From CAZYPH01 sp964649095 (GTDB taxonomy: Bacteria; Bdellovibrionota; UBA1018; UBA923), in the NCBI GenBank assembly GCA_964649095.1, contig CAZYPH010000061.1, forward strand, positions 1 to 13,365: a DNA stretch of 13,365 bases. Reading direction: 5' to 3'. The notes under the pieces are model-generated. The model was not told the origin of the DNA. It did not search any database and was given only the letters and a program-made list of their open reading frames with translations. A program made the translations under genes and the position numbers. Shown piece after piece: positions 7,601-13,365 of this stretch. How positions within the stretch are numbered: the first letter of the stretch is position 1; each line of letters begins with the position of its first letter.

Positions 7601-8990
7601 TCGAAATAGTCAAAACCCCTGCCGCCGGAGAACCGGCTCTCGCCGCCGGCACCGTAACACCCCGAGCTTCTAGCATGGCGCGCGTATACGCCTCGATGCT
7701 GCTGGTTTTTCCAGCGCCCGATGGCCCCGCTACGACAAGTACTAAGTGGCGCTGGCTACTCAACTGCGACAAGCCCACTTGTACCCAGCCCTCTATGGCG
7801 CGCTCCTGCCCTTGCAAATACTGCAAAGCACCTCGCACGCGATCGGCCACACGAGTGCGTTCGTTGATACGACGCTCGGCATGAGCAATGGCCACTTGCT
7901 GGCCAAGCCCCGCATAACGACTCTCTGTCGGCAATACCGCGGCGTACCGCCTAAACTGTTCGGCTGAAAGGCCCGGCTGGGTCATGTTGGGGTGGATAGT
8001 CTCACGCGCATTTCTCCACGCCAGATTTTTAATCAACGTACCGGTAACGCCAGTGTTATTTAGCGTGGGCTCGCCCACAAATGGCCATGCCATAGCCGTG
8101 ACACGGGGCACCCGCATATCCACAATCATTTCACCATTTCGAGGGTGCGCTGAACCGGCCGGCTGAATCGTCGCCTGAAATTTTAAGATTGGCCGAATCG
8201 ACGCCCTGTCTACATTTGCAGGCAACTGATCGACGCTGTCGGCAAGATGCAGCATAGAAGAGTCGGACACTTCATAAGCAATTTGTAAGCCTACGTTAAA
8301 CGAGCCACGCTCAATATCACCGGCACGGAACTCCGGTAAAGATACATAGTGAAAACCAGATACTTGTGCAGGCCCACTATTTAAGCCCGGATTAAACAAT
8401 TCATAAATCATTAAATGCGGCGAATCTGGTCTTTGTTGATTGGCACGCTGCAGCCGCACAGGAGCTACCAAATAACGTGGCTCAGCCCCATCAAAAACGA
8501 CGTGTACCATGCCATCGAAATCACCATAACCACTGCCACCACCTAGGTGTACAATGGGGCCAATATTGGCCGCAAAAACCTGTCCACGGTACGGGTCGAT
8601 GACACTAAAATACGGACCATGGCGCAACACCACGGCTCGAGGTTTTGCTGCCTGATCGTCGCTGTGAGGTAGCTCAAAACCTCGCGTCACTACGATGCCT
8701 AACTGGGCAGGCTCTAAATTAGGTTGTAAGGCAAAATCGGGCACTTCAAGTAACCTAGGCCCGCCATCTGTTGTTGTTTGCGAACTGCGGCGTACATAAA
8801 TTTTACCGGTTGTAGGCTCGTAAAAGAAATGGCCACGCACACTAGCCACGCCCACACCCTGTCCGTGAGCACTAATTTGCTGTAAATTTCTTGGTGCCGC
8901 GATAGAGAGCGTACTAAATAACAGGAGCGCTAGCAGCCCACCTGTAAGACGTTGCAAACAGATCCGAACAGCACAAAGTAGATTCCCCAT
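4629..8990 (-). CDS. Exported tandem Clp-type AAA+ ATPase fused to an FtsH-like M41 zinc metallopeptidase
   Basis: 1453 residues. Order: charged n-region and hydrophobic core (about 1-32, ending SIAA; signal peptide or single anchor); beta-rich N domain of unknown family (about 35-330); AAA+ module 1 (about 385-710) with Walker A GPSGAGKT (422-429), pore loop PPYVG (482-486), Walker B-like TIVFGEADKA (505-514), sensor-1 N584, Arg-finger candidate R637; Ala/Pro linker; AAA+ module 2 (about 815-1100) with GFSGSGKT (865-872), VILGDE (922-927), sensor-1 N977, Arg-finger candidate R1025. Both modules resemble the ClpB D2/AAA_2 class. The C terminus is M41: HEVGH (1181-1185), GGHLAE (1240-1245), GASAD with third ligand D1265, and an LSDEM helix, as in FtsH. 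The tail is basic. A GGGGA ribosome site lies 4 nt before the ATG. Expected role: ATP-driven unfolding and proteolysis. The Walker B Asp of module 1 is Gly (G509). I know no named protein of this layout. Confidence 0.85.
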   Translation of the reverse strand: MGNLLCAVRICLQRLTGGLLALLLFSTLSIAAPRNLQQISAHGQGVGVASVRGHFFYEPTTGKIYVRRSSQTTTDGGPRLLEVPDFALQPNLEPAQLGIVVTRGFELPHSDDQAAKPRAVVLRHGPYFSVIDPYRGQVFAANIGPIVHLGGGSGYGDFDGMVHVVFDGAEPRYLVAPVRLQRANQQRPDSPHLMIYELFNPGLNSGPAQVSGFHYVSLPEFRAGDIERGSFNVGLQIAYEVSDSSMLHLADSVDQLPANVDRASIRPILKFQATIQPAGSAHPRNGEMIVDMRVPRVTAMAWPFVGEPTLNNTGVTGTLIKNLAWRNARETIHPNMTQPGLSAEQFRRYAAVLPTESRYAGLGQQVAIAHAERRINERTRVADRVRGALQYLQGQERAIEGWVQVGLSQLSSQRHLVLVVAGPSGAGKTSSIEAYTRAMLEARGVTVPAARAGSPAAGVLTISMEGQNDPGVFVQRLEGGSPPYVGSGEPSALVSFLLNHPDGGTIVFGEADKASPKVIEGLLSLLDKGEVRLNATLVAALAKQYGSNLSRWPQNFREATNDGNNLGQITLKLDHRFAIVFDVNAGQENFGVQRAGSARRNAVLSDEAIDAANQRFTSDVVRNSLRGLGWTETVLGRVDMLMPFNMVTRSLFGAIVATNLETALRGIAENYLVDVEIAPSARAALAEAHYIPQQGARGARIASDWLARKVQALFDANDSNQRLRPGAQLVIEGRAGDGRYQAPALIVSRRRAGAVLAARTAAAAPVAVAPSGAVDDSSLHERPTLPDVQNATVALTEWPLDVHMPADPRPILRRARTDLARVLGERIVGHQSERDSVTQRIIGQLAIAAENPARSRRPGVVYFDGFSGSGKTATAEAVAIALYGSPSAMHRIDFNQVVTYADFERALADLEEFNSHHPEGGVILGDELPRAGAGSGHATLIHNMLMTVLDEGRFPSQKTPGATVRLAAGTIFIFTGNVFVTSLGQDPESMNNRAIQAYYRLAQRHPEGFAAALAHIIPNNALRDRLGAPILFAPLTLRELATIRTRALQEIGESLERRNISFNLDVSLRRQLVAETPGASGRAIQLLVRDQITNPLLTLLGRYSDTHYSGKHFELRFDARTRQVALDVYAARPLVRLNAQGDLEPAGPTVEPTIILTTVPPLRSEYHPDTRARAERKTSIHEVGHAIVTMAGLGSRAVEEMNTFGGGQGGWMEPNLSHSPRREMYSGTWMGIWQIAISLGGHLAERRYVRDHDGNPMTMDGASADYASARRTALTMLLNGSFPELTPLGLVTTSAGMQLSDEMNRQLEESVETIMTVAALLAERALEANAHLHMELVDALQRTPSMSLTREELHRLVDGRLVELTEGAMDEARSRAAQRLARRLASSGGRAYNSCNAWLTGVPDVTELPGVLNQSAPAANTLSAAPTADANPTFMRRAGRFVGRVMNRLRGGR

Positions 8991-9091
8991 ATTTTCCCCA
9001 AAATTTAGCCAAATCTAAAAAAGATTTCTAAACCAACCCCTAACTACTCAAGCAATTACTCAACAATGAGAAGTACGGATTCGGCTAATGC

Positions 9092-9118
9092 TAGGTAAAA
9101 TTTTTAGGTGTAATTTTT
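9092..9118. repeat. Tandem 13-bp direct repeat TAGGTnnAATTTT in the divergent spacer
   Basis: TAGGTAAAATTTT (9092-9104) is followed at once by TAGGTGTAATTTT (9105-9117), 11 of 13 positions identical, then one more T. It lies about midway between the two divergent genes. Tandem sites of this kind can bind a regulator, but no known motif was recognised. Confidence 0.7.
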
Positions 9119-9172
9119 TCTATCCATGAAGATTCGACCAATAATAAATTACTCGATAAACTTTACTACATG

Positions 9173-9202
9173 CGCTGAAGCCCTGATTTACAGCCTTCAA
9201 CG
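9173..9202 (+). promoter_or_regulatory. Leader hairpin upstream of the 679-residue gene
   Basis: CGCTGAAG (9173-9180) can pair with CTTCAACG (9195-9202), seven Watson-Crick pairs and one wobble. An inner CTG/CAG pairing (9183-9185 with 9191-9193) closes an ATTTA loop. The hairpin ends 21 nt before the GTG start, so it would lie in the 5' leader if transcription starts upstream. No T-run follows. It could also be a DNA operator; function is unknown. Confidence 0.45.
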
Positions 9203-9223
9203 TTAGTTATACGAGAATACTTC

Positions 9224-11263
9224 GTGTTAAAAAATTCATGCCTCTTTAAAAGAATCTTTCAAACGACTCAAACGAAGTTACATATAATTATCTATATACC
9301 CATCGTATTATTCTCGTTTTTCGTCGCCTTCGAAACGGCTCTTGAAAATCGTGTTTGGGCTAGCTGCGACCCCACGTTGTTAATCGGTATTTTAGAATCT
9401 AACAGGTCGCGTTTTGACGCAGTCCAGAATAGAAATTTTCATGACATCGTCCATGCAACACAAGCATCAACAACACAATCGCCGCCAAACATGGTGGTGC
9501 ACATCGAAAGTTCGGTGGTAAAGTGGCTCAACGATCGCCCGCAAATTGGCCGCGAGACTACCGACCGTGTTCATGAGATGTATCTCAATATTTTACAGCA
9601 AAATCTCAACCGAAATGCCACGCTCTCAGCAGCCGTTCGTGCGTCAGCAACAGACCACTACAAATCGATAGAATTTATTTTTAACTTACGATCGCCTCCG
9701 AACACCGAATCCAGTCGTAATAGCCTAACTACAGAACTCGAAGGCGTACTGATTGCTACAGCCACCGAGTTTTGGTCGACCATCGCAGCAGATGCTACTC
9801 TAAACACTCTACGGACCATGATCACACGTGAACGTGGCACCATTGCGCGCCCCGATGCCTGGTATGCTGCCGGGGTACACACTACCGATGGCCCTGCAAC
9901 GCCTCGAAATCTACAGTCTACTATCCGCCGCGCTCAACACGCAGCCCGAGCAGCCCGCAACGCCATGGCCCGCGACCTTGAAGTCGCGAACAATGGCAGT
10001 GTGCCGTTGCCTCTTCGAAATTTTGAAGCGGCCGTACCTGTTTTTAATCAATCCCAAATCGTTCTCCGTGCGCGATACGCCGAGTTTGCAGAGAATCCCA
10101 ACCAGCTCCTCACCAACTCGGGCATCTTAGTGCGCGAGCAGTCTGTTTTAAACCAACCTACCGCCACAGAGCTTTGGGTGCTTTCTACTGATGCGATTGA
10201 TGTCATTCGTCGCGTACGCCGACAAAACGATCGAGTCCGTTATGTGAACGACGTTATCGAGGCTCTTAATCTACGATTCGGTCGCGACTTACTATCGACA
10301 CGCAACACCCAGCACGTGCGATGGATCGAATCCATGGGAAACTTTTTGCGTGAATTAGACATGTGGGCCCCCGCAAATGACATCACAGCCCCGCGCACAA
10401 GCGTCAGCGGGCACATTCAAGATCCCTTTACCTTGTTCAACCCCGCCCCGCCGCACGCGACGATTGTAACGGTTGATCTCTTTGGGCAAGGCTCGACAAA
10501 TTTAGAGCGCTTACAAGTGGCGCTACTTTCTCAGCAAACTACGACTCCACCTAGACAGCGCGTCGATCACCTTATCGACGCTGCCGGCACCAGCCACGAC
10601 GAGGCTACTCACATCCTAGAAGCCCGCACAGAGCTCGCCGTTGAACATCTTACTCAGGCCCTAACGGCAACCATACGCCAAGGCGACGTGGTACCGACGA
10701 TTCGCATTGCAAACGATTATAATGCACAGAACATGCGCCCCATCACGATCCACCAACATAGTGGCGAACCCATCACAATTGGCTATTTTTCCCGCAGTGG
10801 TGACGATGTGATTATGATTTTGAATCGGCGCTTCACTAACGAAGAACAAACGCGCTTTCGGCGCGCCCTTTACCAACGCCCCCAAACGTTCGAACAACGA
10901 GGTGATAATTTAGGTTCGCACTTCGCTGGACGCGGTGGCACGCGCGTCACCTTGCACGAGCAAACAAACCCAAACAGTCCAGGCGCTACCGCTATTAATG
11001 CAAACCCCATCGTTAGCACTGCCGAAAGTTTAGAGAAATCAGCGCGTCAATGGCTGCGAGGCACGGTAGATCGCTTAGAACTGCGCCACACGGGAATTTT
11101 TATTAACGCTATTTTACCGACGCCCCAACAACCAGAACCCCGATTTCGTATCATTATTTCAAGAGCATCGAATGCGTCGAACACTCAACCGATTGATGTC
11201 AATGCCCTACGGCGGCATCTCAGCGCAGCCTACAATCAGAATATTGAAGTCGTCGTGGAGTAA
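9224..11263 (+). CDS. Exported or membrane-anchored protein of unknown family (679 aa)
   Basis: I do not recognise this protein. GTG at 9224 is the only plausible start ahead of the hydrophobic segment; the first internal Met is about residue 90. The N terminus has a long basic n-region (K3, K9, R10, K18), a hydrophobic core (about 20-40), then 'NRVWASC', giving a possible signal peptidase I cut after Ala46 or Ala-Ser. C48 follows in a lipobox-like but atypical setting (Trp at -3). The rest is soluble, rich in Asn, Arg, Thr and Gln, with helical stretches (about 230-300, 350-390) and a more beta-like C-terminal part ('RITI', 'VIMILNRRF', 'RFRIIIS'). It has only two Cys and no recognisable catalytic motif. 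It is divergent from the AAA+/M41 gene and likely co-regulated with it, so it may be an adaptor, substrate or structural partner. That link is inference from position only. Confidence 0.85.
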   Translation: MLKNSCLFKRIFQTTQTKLHIIIYIPIVLFSFFVAFETALENRVWASCDPTLLIGILESNRSRFDAVQNRNFHDIVHATQASTTQSPPNMVVHIESSVVKWLNDRPQIGRETTDRVHEMYLNILQQNLNRNATLSAAVRASATDHYKSIEFIFNLRSPPNTESSRNSLTTELEGVLIATATEFWSTIAADATLNTLRTMITRERGTIARPDAWYAAGVHTTDGPATPRNLQSTIRRAQHAARAARNAMARDLEVANNGSVPLPLRNFEAAVPVFNQSQIVLRARYAEFAENPNQLLTNSGILVREQSVLNQPTATELWVLSTDAIDVIRRVRRQNDRVRYVNDVIEALNLRFGRDLLSTRNTQHVRWIESMGNFLRELDMWAPANDITAPRTSVSGHIQDPFTLFNPAPPHATIVTVDLFGQGSTNLERLQVALLSQQTTTPPRQRVDHLIDAAGTSHDEATHILEARTELAVEHLTQALTATIRQGDVVPTIRIANDYNAQNMRPITIHQHSGEPITIGYFSRSGDDVIMILNRRFTNEEQTRFRRALYQRPQTFEQRGDNLGSHFAGRGGTRVTLHEQTNPNSPGATAINANPIVSTAESLEKSARQWLRGTVDRLELRHTGIFINAILPTPQQPEPRFRIIISRASNASNTQPIDVNALRRHLSAAYNQNIEVVVE

Positions 11264-11273
11264 CTGGAGTAAC
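11256..11273 (+). repeat. 9-bp tandem duplication carrying a second in-frame stop
   Basis: TGGAGTAAC occurs twice back to back (11256-11264 and 11265-11273). The duplication spans the stop codon of the 679-residue gene, so a second TAA (11270-11272) lies in frame three codons on. It is probably a small slippage event with no effect on the protein. Confidence 0.9.
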
Positions 11274-11295
11274 CGTCACCCACCAGAGCACTCAA

Positions 11296-12078
11296 TCAAA
11301 CGTATATTTTGGCGGATTTTAACAATTGTTTTCGATTAATTATTTCAATGCGCCGGCCGACCAATTTAATCAGACCGTCTTTCTCGAATTTGGCGAGGGT
11401 GCGCATTACGGTTTCTGGCGTGGTGCCTGCAAATTCTGCAATTTCTTTTCTAGAAATTTTCACAGACTCACCCACGTTTTCTTTTAAATACAATAAAGCC
11501 TCGGCCACGCGCTCGACAGCGCTGAGATCTGTTGCATGAAAATAACGCACTGTAAGATCGCCGATTTCCTCGGCTAAGCGCTTTAGAAAGTTTGCTGAGA
11601 TTTTTTGATCAAGAGACAAAACCTGATCCAAAACATTTTTTGGAATGAAACACACTTTCGTGGTCTCAACAGCTACGGCTGATGCGCGAAACACTTCACC
11701 TGCAAACAAGGCACGATGCCCCAATACATCGCCCGCGCGGCAGATTTTAATCAAGTGAGCATTCCCGTTCTCAGTAATCGACTCGAGCTTCACCGATCCG
11801 CTGGAAATGCAATAAACGCCACTTGGTTGATTGCCTTCATAAAAAATATGCTGCCCCGGCTTAAAAACTAATTCTGTCTTTTCAGTCGCCATGCGCTCCA
11901 GAGCTTTAGGCTCCTTCATCAGATCAAAAACACTATCGCTCCCGCTATCACAAGCGGCACACTGAAGTTGGCCGGTATTACAGGCACTCAACGTCTCTAA
12001 CTTAGAAGGGTCTTTTCTTGAGGGTCGTATCGTATCGTTCATTTTATCCATAAAAGGCCAAGCCACTCCCCATTCCAT
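11296..12078 (-). CDS. FNR-like Crp-family transcription regulator, probable [4Fe-4S] sensor
   Basis: 260 residues from ATG 12078; Met10 and Met13 are alternative starts, and none has a convincing ribosome site. Layout: N-terminal cysteines C33, C40, C43; cyclic-nucleotide-binding beta-roll (about 55-145, 'FKPGQHIFYEGNQPSGVYCISSG'); dimer helix (about 150-180); winged HTH with 'SRKEIAEFAGTTPETVMRTL' (209-228). C143 in 'KVCFIP' aligns with C122 of E. coli FNR ('MVCEIP'). With the N-terminal trio this gives four cluster ligands, spaced C-x6-C-x2-C rather than C-x2-C-x5-C. The recognition helix keeps Glu and Arg (E222, R226), as FNR does at 209/213, but has Met225 where FNR has Ser212. This predicts a related TGA-core site. 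It should switch genes with oxygen or redox state. It converges on the 679-residue gene and is divergent from the CBS gene. Confidence 0.87.
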   Translation of the reverse strand: MEWGVAWPFMDKMNDTIRPSRKDPSKLETLSACNTGQLQCAACDSGSDSVFDLMKEPKALERMATEKTELVFKPGQHIFYEGNQPSGVYCISSGSVKLESITENGNAHLIKICRAGDVLGHRALFAGEVFRASAVAVETTKVCFIPKNVLDQVLSLDQKISANFLKRLAEEIGDLTVRYFHATDLSAVERVAEALLYLKENVGESVKISRKEIAEFAGTTPETVMRTLAKFEKDGLIKLVGRRIEIINRKQLLKSAKIYV

Positions 12079-12086
12079 TGTAAAAA

Positions 12087-12102
12087 CATGATGCCCATCA
12101 TG
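12087..12102. promoter_or_regulatory. Candidate FNR-type operator (ATGAT-N4-ATCAT) in front of the FNR-like gene
   Basis: CATGATG-CC-CATCATG is a perfect 7-bp inverted repeat. Its core, ATGAT GCCC ATCAT (12088-12101), has the same 5-4-5 geometry as the FNR consensus TTGAT-N4-ATCAA and differs only at the outermost base of each half. It lies 10 bp before the annotated start of the regulator gene and about 138 bp before the divergent CBS gene. Autoregulation is the simplest reading. Confidence 0.6.
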
Positions 12103-12131
12103 CTAGACATTGTGGCAATCACAGACACCTT

Positions 12132-12150
12132 TAGGATCATATCCTAGGAT
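12132..12150. promoter_or_regulatory. Overlapping palindromes in the divergent spacer
   Basis: TAGGAT-CAT-ATCCTA (12132-12146) is a 6-bp inverted repeat, and ATCCTAGGAT (12141-12150) is a perfect 10-bp palindrome sharing its right arm. GGATCA occurs twice. On the minus strand TATGAT (12136-12141) resembles a -10 box for the regulator gene, but no good -35 is seen. A regulator site or core promoter is plausible; identity is unknown. Confidence 0.4.
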
Positions 12151-12223
12151 CAAAAATGTAGCATCTACAACCCGTAAGCCAAGACTCATTAATCGTCTCG
12201 ACTTGGGTTGCCATGCAATACTT

Positions 12224-12230
12224 GAGGAGG
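12224..12230 (+). promoter_or_regulatory. Ribosome binding site GAGGAGG that fixes the CBS gene start
   Basis: A strong Shine-Dalgarno sequence ends 9 nt before the ATG at 12240. It would lie inside the coding region if the upstream in-frame ATG at 12213 were used, so the 12240 start is chosen. Confidence 0.9.
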
Positions 12231-12239
12231 GTACCCAAT

Positions 12240-12650
12240 ATGTCTAAAGCAATTCCACACGTACAAAAGTACATGACCACTACACCACATTCGATCGGTT
12301 ATGATCAAACTCTACGCACCGCTAGCGAGATCATGGAAGCCAATAGAATCCGGCATTTGCCTGTGCTGCACGGCGGAAAATTAGTCGGTGTCTTAAGTGA
12401 CCGCGATCTAAAAATGGCGATGGGCATTGTCGGGGTTGATGCTGATAAAACTACGGTCGAAGATATCGCCAGCGAAGAAGTGTATTTGACTAGCCCCGAT
12501 GCCCCGATCGACGAGGTAGCTCGTCAAATGAGCGAGCGCCGCCTAGGCAGTGCCCTTGTTGTAGATAATCACAAACTAGTGGGTATCTTTACAACCACCG
12601 ACGCCTTAAGAGCGTTAGACGATTTGTTGCACACCCGCCTAAAAGGCTAA
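12240..12650 (+). CDS. Small tandem CBS-domain protein
   Basis: 136 residues made almost wholly of two CBS motifs (a Bateman module). CBS1 spans about 8-62 ('VQKYM...RHLPVL...GKLVGVLSDRDL') and CBS2 about 73-127 ('VEDIAS...GSALVV...HKLVGIFTTTDAL'). Such pairs bind adenine nucleotides (AMP, ATP) or SAM and act as energy or nucleotide sensors. There is no attached effector domain, so it probably works by binding a partner. It is cytoplasmic, with no signal or membrane segment. It is divergent from the FNR-like regulator across 161 bp holding a candidate FNR-type site, so redox-linked control is possible. A strong terminator follows. Confidence 0.9.
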   Translation: MSKAIPHVQKYMTTTPHSIGYDQTLRTASEIMEANRIRHLPVLHGGKLVGVLSDRDLKMAMGIVGVDADKTTVEDIASEEVYLTSPDAPIDEVARQMSERRLGSALVVDNHKLVGIFTTTDALRALDDLLHTRLKG

Positions 12651-12679
12651 AAAGGGCTTCACAACCCCACAGAACTTTG

Positions 12680-12704
12680 CGGGGGTTCCAGGTCGGAGCC
12701 CCCG
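12680..12704 (+). terminator. Intrinsic terminator after the CBS gene
   Basis: CGGGGGTTCC (12680-12689) pairs with GGAGCCCCCG (12695-12704), ten pairs with one T-G wobble, around a 5-nt AGGTC loop, followed by ATTTT. It lies 30 bp after the CBS stop. An overlapping alternative stem (AACCCC 12663-12668 with GGGGTT 12682-12687) could form instead. The T-run is short, so efficiency is uncertain. Confidence 0.8.
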
Positions 12705-12745
12705 ATTTTGACTACTTTAGCGGCATTTGTTAGAAGCGTTCTCGA

Positions 12746-13365
12746 ATGTCGATGCGCAAAATTATCTGGCCCGTAGTGCTGAGTACTCTTATTTTTTTGC
12801 ATACCTTTGCGCATTCGGCTCCTGATCACAACTCTAACGATCGCCTCGAGCCCCCGTACCCTCTGCGCGTCGAATCTTCGGTTGAAGACAGTGCATTAGC
12901 CCACCGAACGATGCGTTATTTGGCCCATGACCTGGCGGTAGCACTAGCAGCGCAGTCACTTAGCCCATCGCGCTCCACGCTCTCCGATGCTACTCTTGGC
13001 TGCATCGACGCCTCGTGCCGCGCCATTAATAATCTTACCGCCGACACCATCTACAGCCGACTCAATACANNNNNNNNNNAACGACAGCCGATCACGCCCT
13101 TATGGGTGGCATGGCTAGTACCATCGCCTTTTTATGCCTGAATCAGATCGCACCCCAGCTTGCCATTTGCGGCAAGGCCCCGACGATAGCAGCTATCGTC
13201 TCCACCACCCTTCTTGCACTGGGTGCTGTGGTGCAGTTTGATCAACGTAGAATCGACACCACACTACTTGAAGGCGCCAACGGCTACGAAGCCAGCCACC
13301 GCCACGCTTCGCGACTGGCATTGATAACTACGTTTGTTGCAGAGCTACGTGATTACGGCATCCAA
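12746..13365 (+). CDS. Exported or membrane protein of unknown family, interrupted by a scaffold gap, 3' end outside window
   Basis: ATG at 12746 (or 12752) begins a clear signal peptide: MSMRK, hydrophobic core 'IIWPVVLSTLIFLHTFA', then 'HSA' as a possible cut site. The mature part is polar with helices ('ALAHRTMRYLAHDLAVALAAQ') and 'LGCIDASCRAIN'. Residue 108 ends exactly at 13069, where 10 Ns begin. After the Ns the only frame open to the window end starts at 13081 and gives 95 residues with two hydrophobic segments ('MGGMASTIAFLCLNQIA' and 'TIAAIVSTTLLALGAVV'). The 10 Ns are probably a placeholder, so the apparent frame change is not evidence of a broken gene. In the arithmetic frame a stop appears at 13139-13141, which I regard as an artefact. 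I do not recognise the family. Confidence 0.7.
13070..13079. other. Assembly gap (10 N)
   Basis: A run of exactly ten ambiguous bases. Codon phase before and after does not match a true 10-bp length, so the real gap size is probably different. Confidence 0.95.

Larger units (their letters stand above)
8991..9223. promoter_or_regulatory. AT-rich divergent promoter region between the AAA+/M41 gene and the 679-residue gene
   Basis: This 233-bp spacer must hold the starts of both divergent genes. It contains an inverted repeat AAATCT/AGATTT around AAAAA (9011-9027) in the leader of the minus gene, a tandem 13-bp repeat (9092-9118), and a hairpin (9173-9202) just before the GTG start of the plus gene. 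No promoter close to the sigma-70 consensus stands out; TTCGAC near 9133 with TAAACT about 18 bp later is only a weak candidate. The shared region makes co-regulation of the two genes plausible. Confidence 0.5.

Noticed and set aside
10595..10612. HDEATH (residues 458-463) in the 679-residue protein as a zinc protease motif
   Set aside because: The order is H-D-E-x-x-H, not HExxH, and no other metal site or protease context is visible.
12213..12239. Earlier ATG that would add nine residues to the CBS protein
   Set aside because: A strong GAGGAGG lies inside that stretch, 9 nt before the ATG at 12240, and the CBS motif begins after it.
12680..12704. Resemblance of the GC hairpin to a tRNA T-arm
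   Set aside because: The loop does not match GTTCRANYC, and no acceptor, D or anticodon arms fit around it; a terminator explains it better.

Overview
The window is bacterial and of roughly 50% GC by eye. Genes are dense, on both strands, and mostly housekeeping-like. Three predicted products have N-terminal export signals with positively charged n-regions, which fits a Gram-negative cell with substantial envelope or periplasmic biology. An FNR-type oxygen or redox sensor suggests facultative or microaerobic life. I cannot place the phylum securely from sequence alone; a Bdellovibrionota or other deltaproteobacteria-like lineage is only a guess. One run of 10 Ns near the right end marks a scaffold gap.

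Left part (1-4632): the 3' end of a ComEC-type DNA-uptake channel that stops before the usual metallo-beta-lactamase domain; two tandem hairpins with compensatory stem changes; a visibly AT-richer AAA/DUF4143 ATPase; an RluA-family pseudouridine synthase; a convergent RlmI/RlmK-like 23S rRNA methyltransferase; and a divergent metF (methylenetetrahydrofolate reductase) carrying an in-frame 15-bp minisatellite. These genes are ordinary RNA-modification and one-carbon functions, apart from the hairpins, the AAA gene and the metF repeat.

Centre (4629-11263): a divergent pair that is the most unusual part. On the minus strand is a 1453-residue protein with a signal-peptide-like N terminus, a beta-rich N domain of unknown family, two Clp-type (AAA_2) ATPase modules, and a C-terminal FtsH-like M41 zinc peptidase with all three zinc ligands visible. 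On the plus strand, across a 233-bp AT-rich spacer with tandem 13-bp repeats and a leader hairpin, is a 679-residue exported or anchored protein that I do not recognise. The pair may be one envelope system, a chimeric unfoldase-protease and a partner or substrate. Each has an export signal, so the ATP supply or the topology of the protease is an open question.

Right part (11296-13365): an FNR-like Crp-family regulator with four plausible [4Fe-4S] cysteine ligands, convergent with the orphan gene. It is divergent from a small tandem-CBS protein. The 161-bp space between them holds a near-consensus FNR-type palindrome just ahead of the regulator gene. A strong intrinsic terminator follows the CBS gene. 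Last comes an exported or membrane protein interrupted by the scaffold gap and running off the window.
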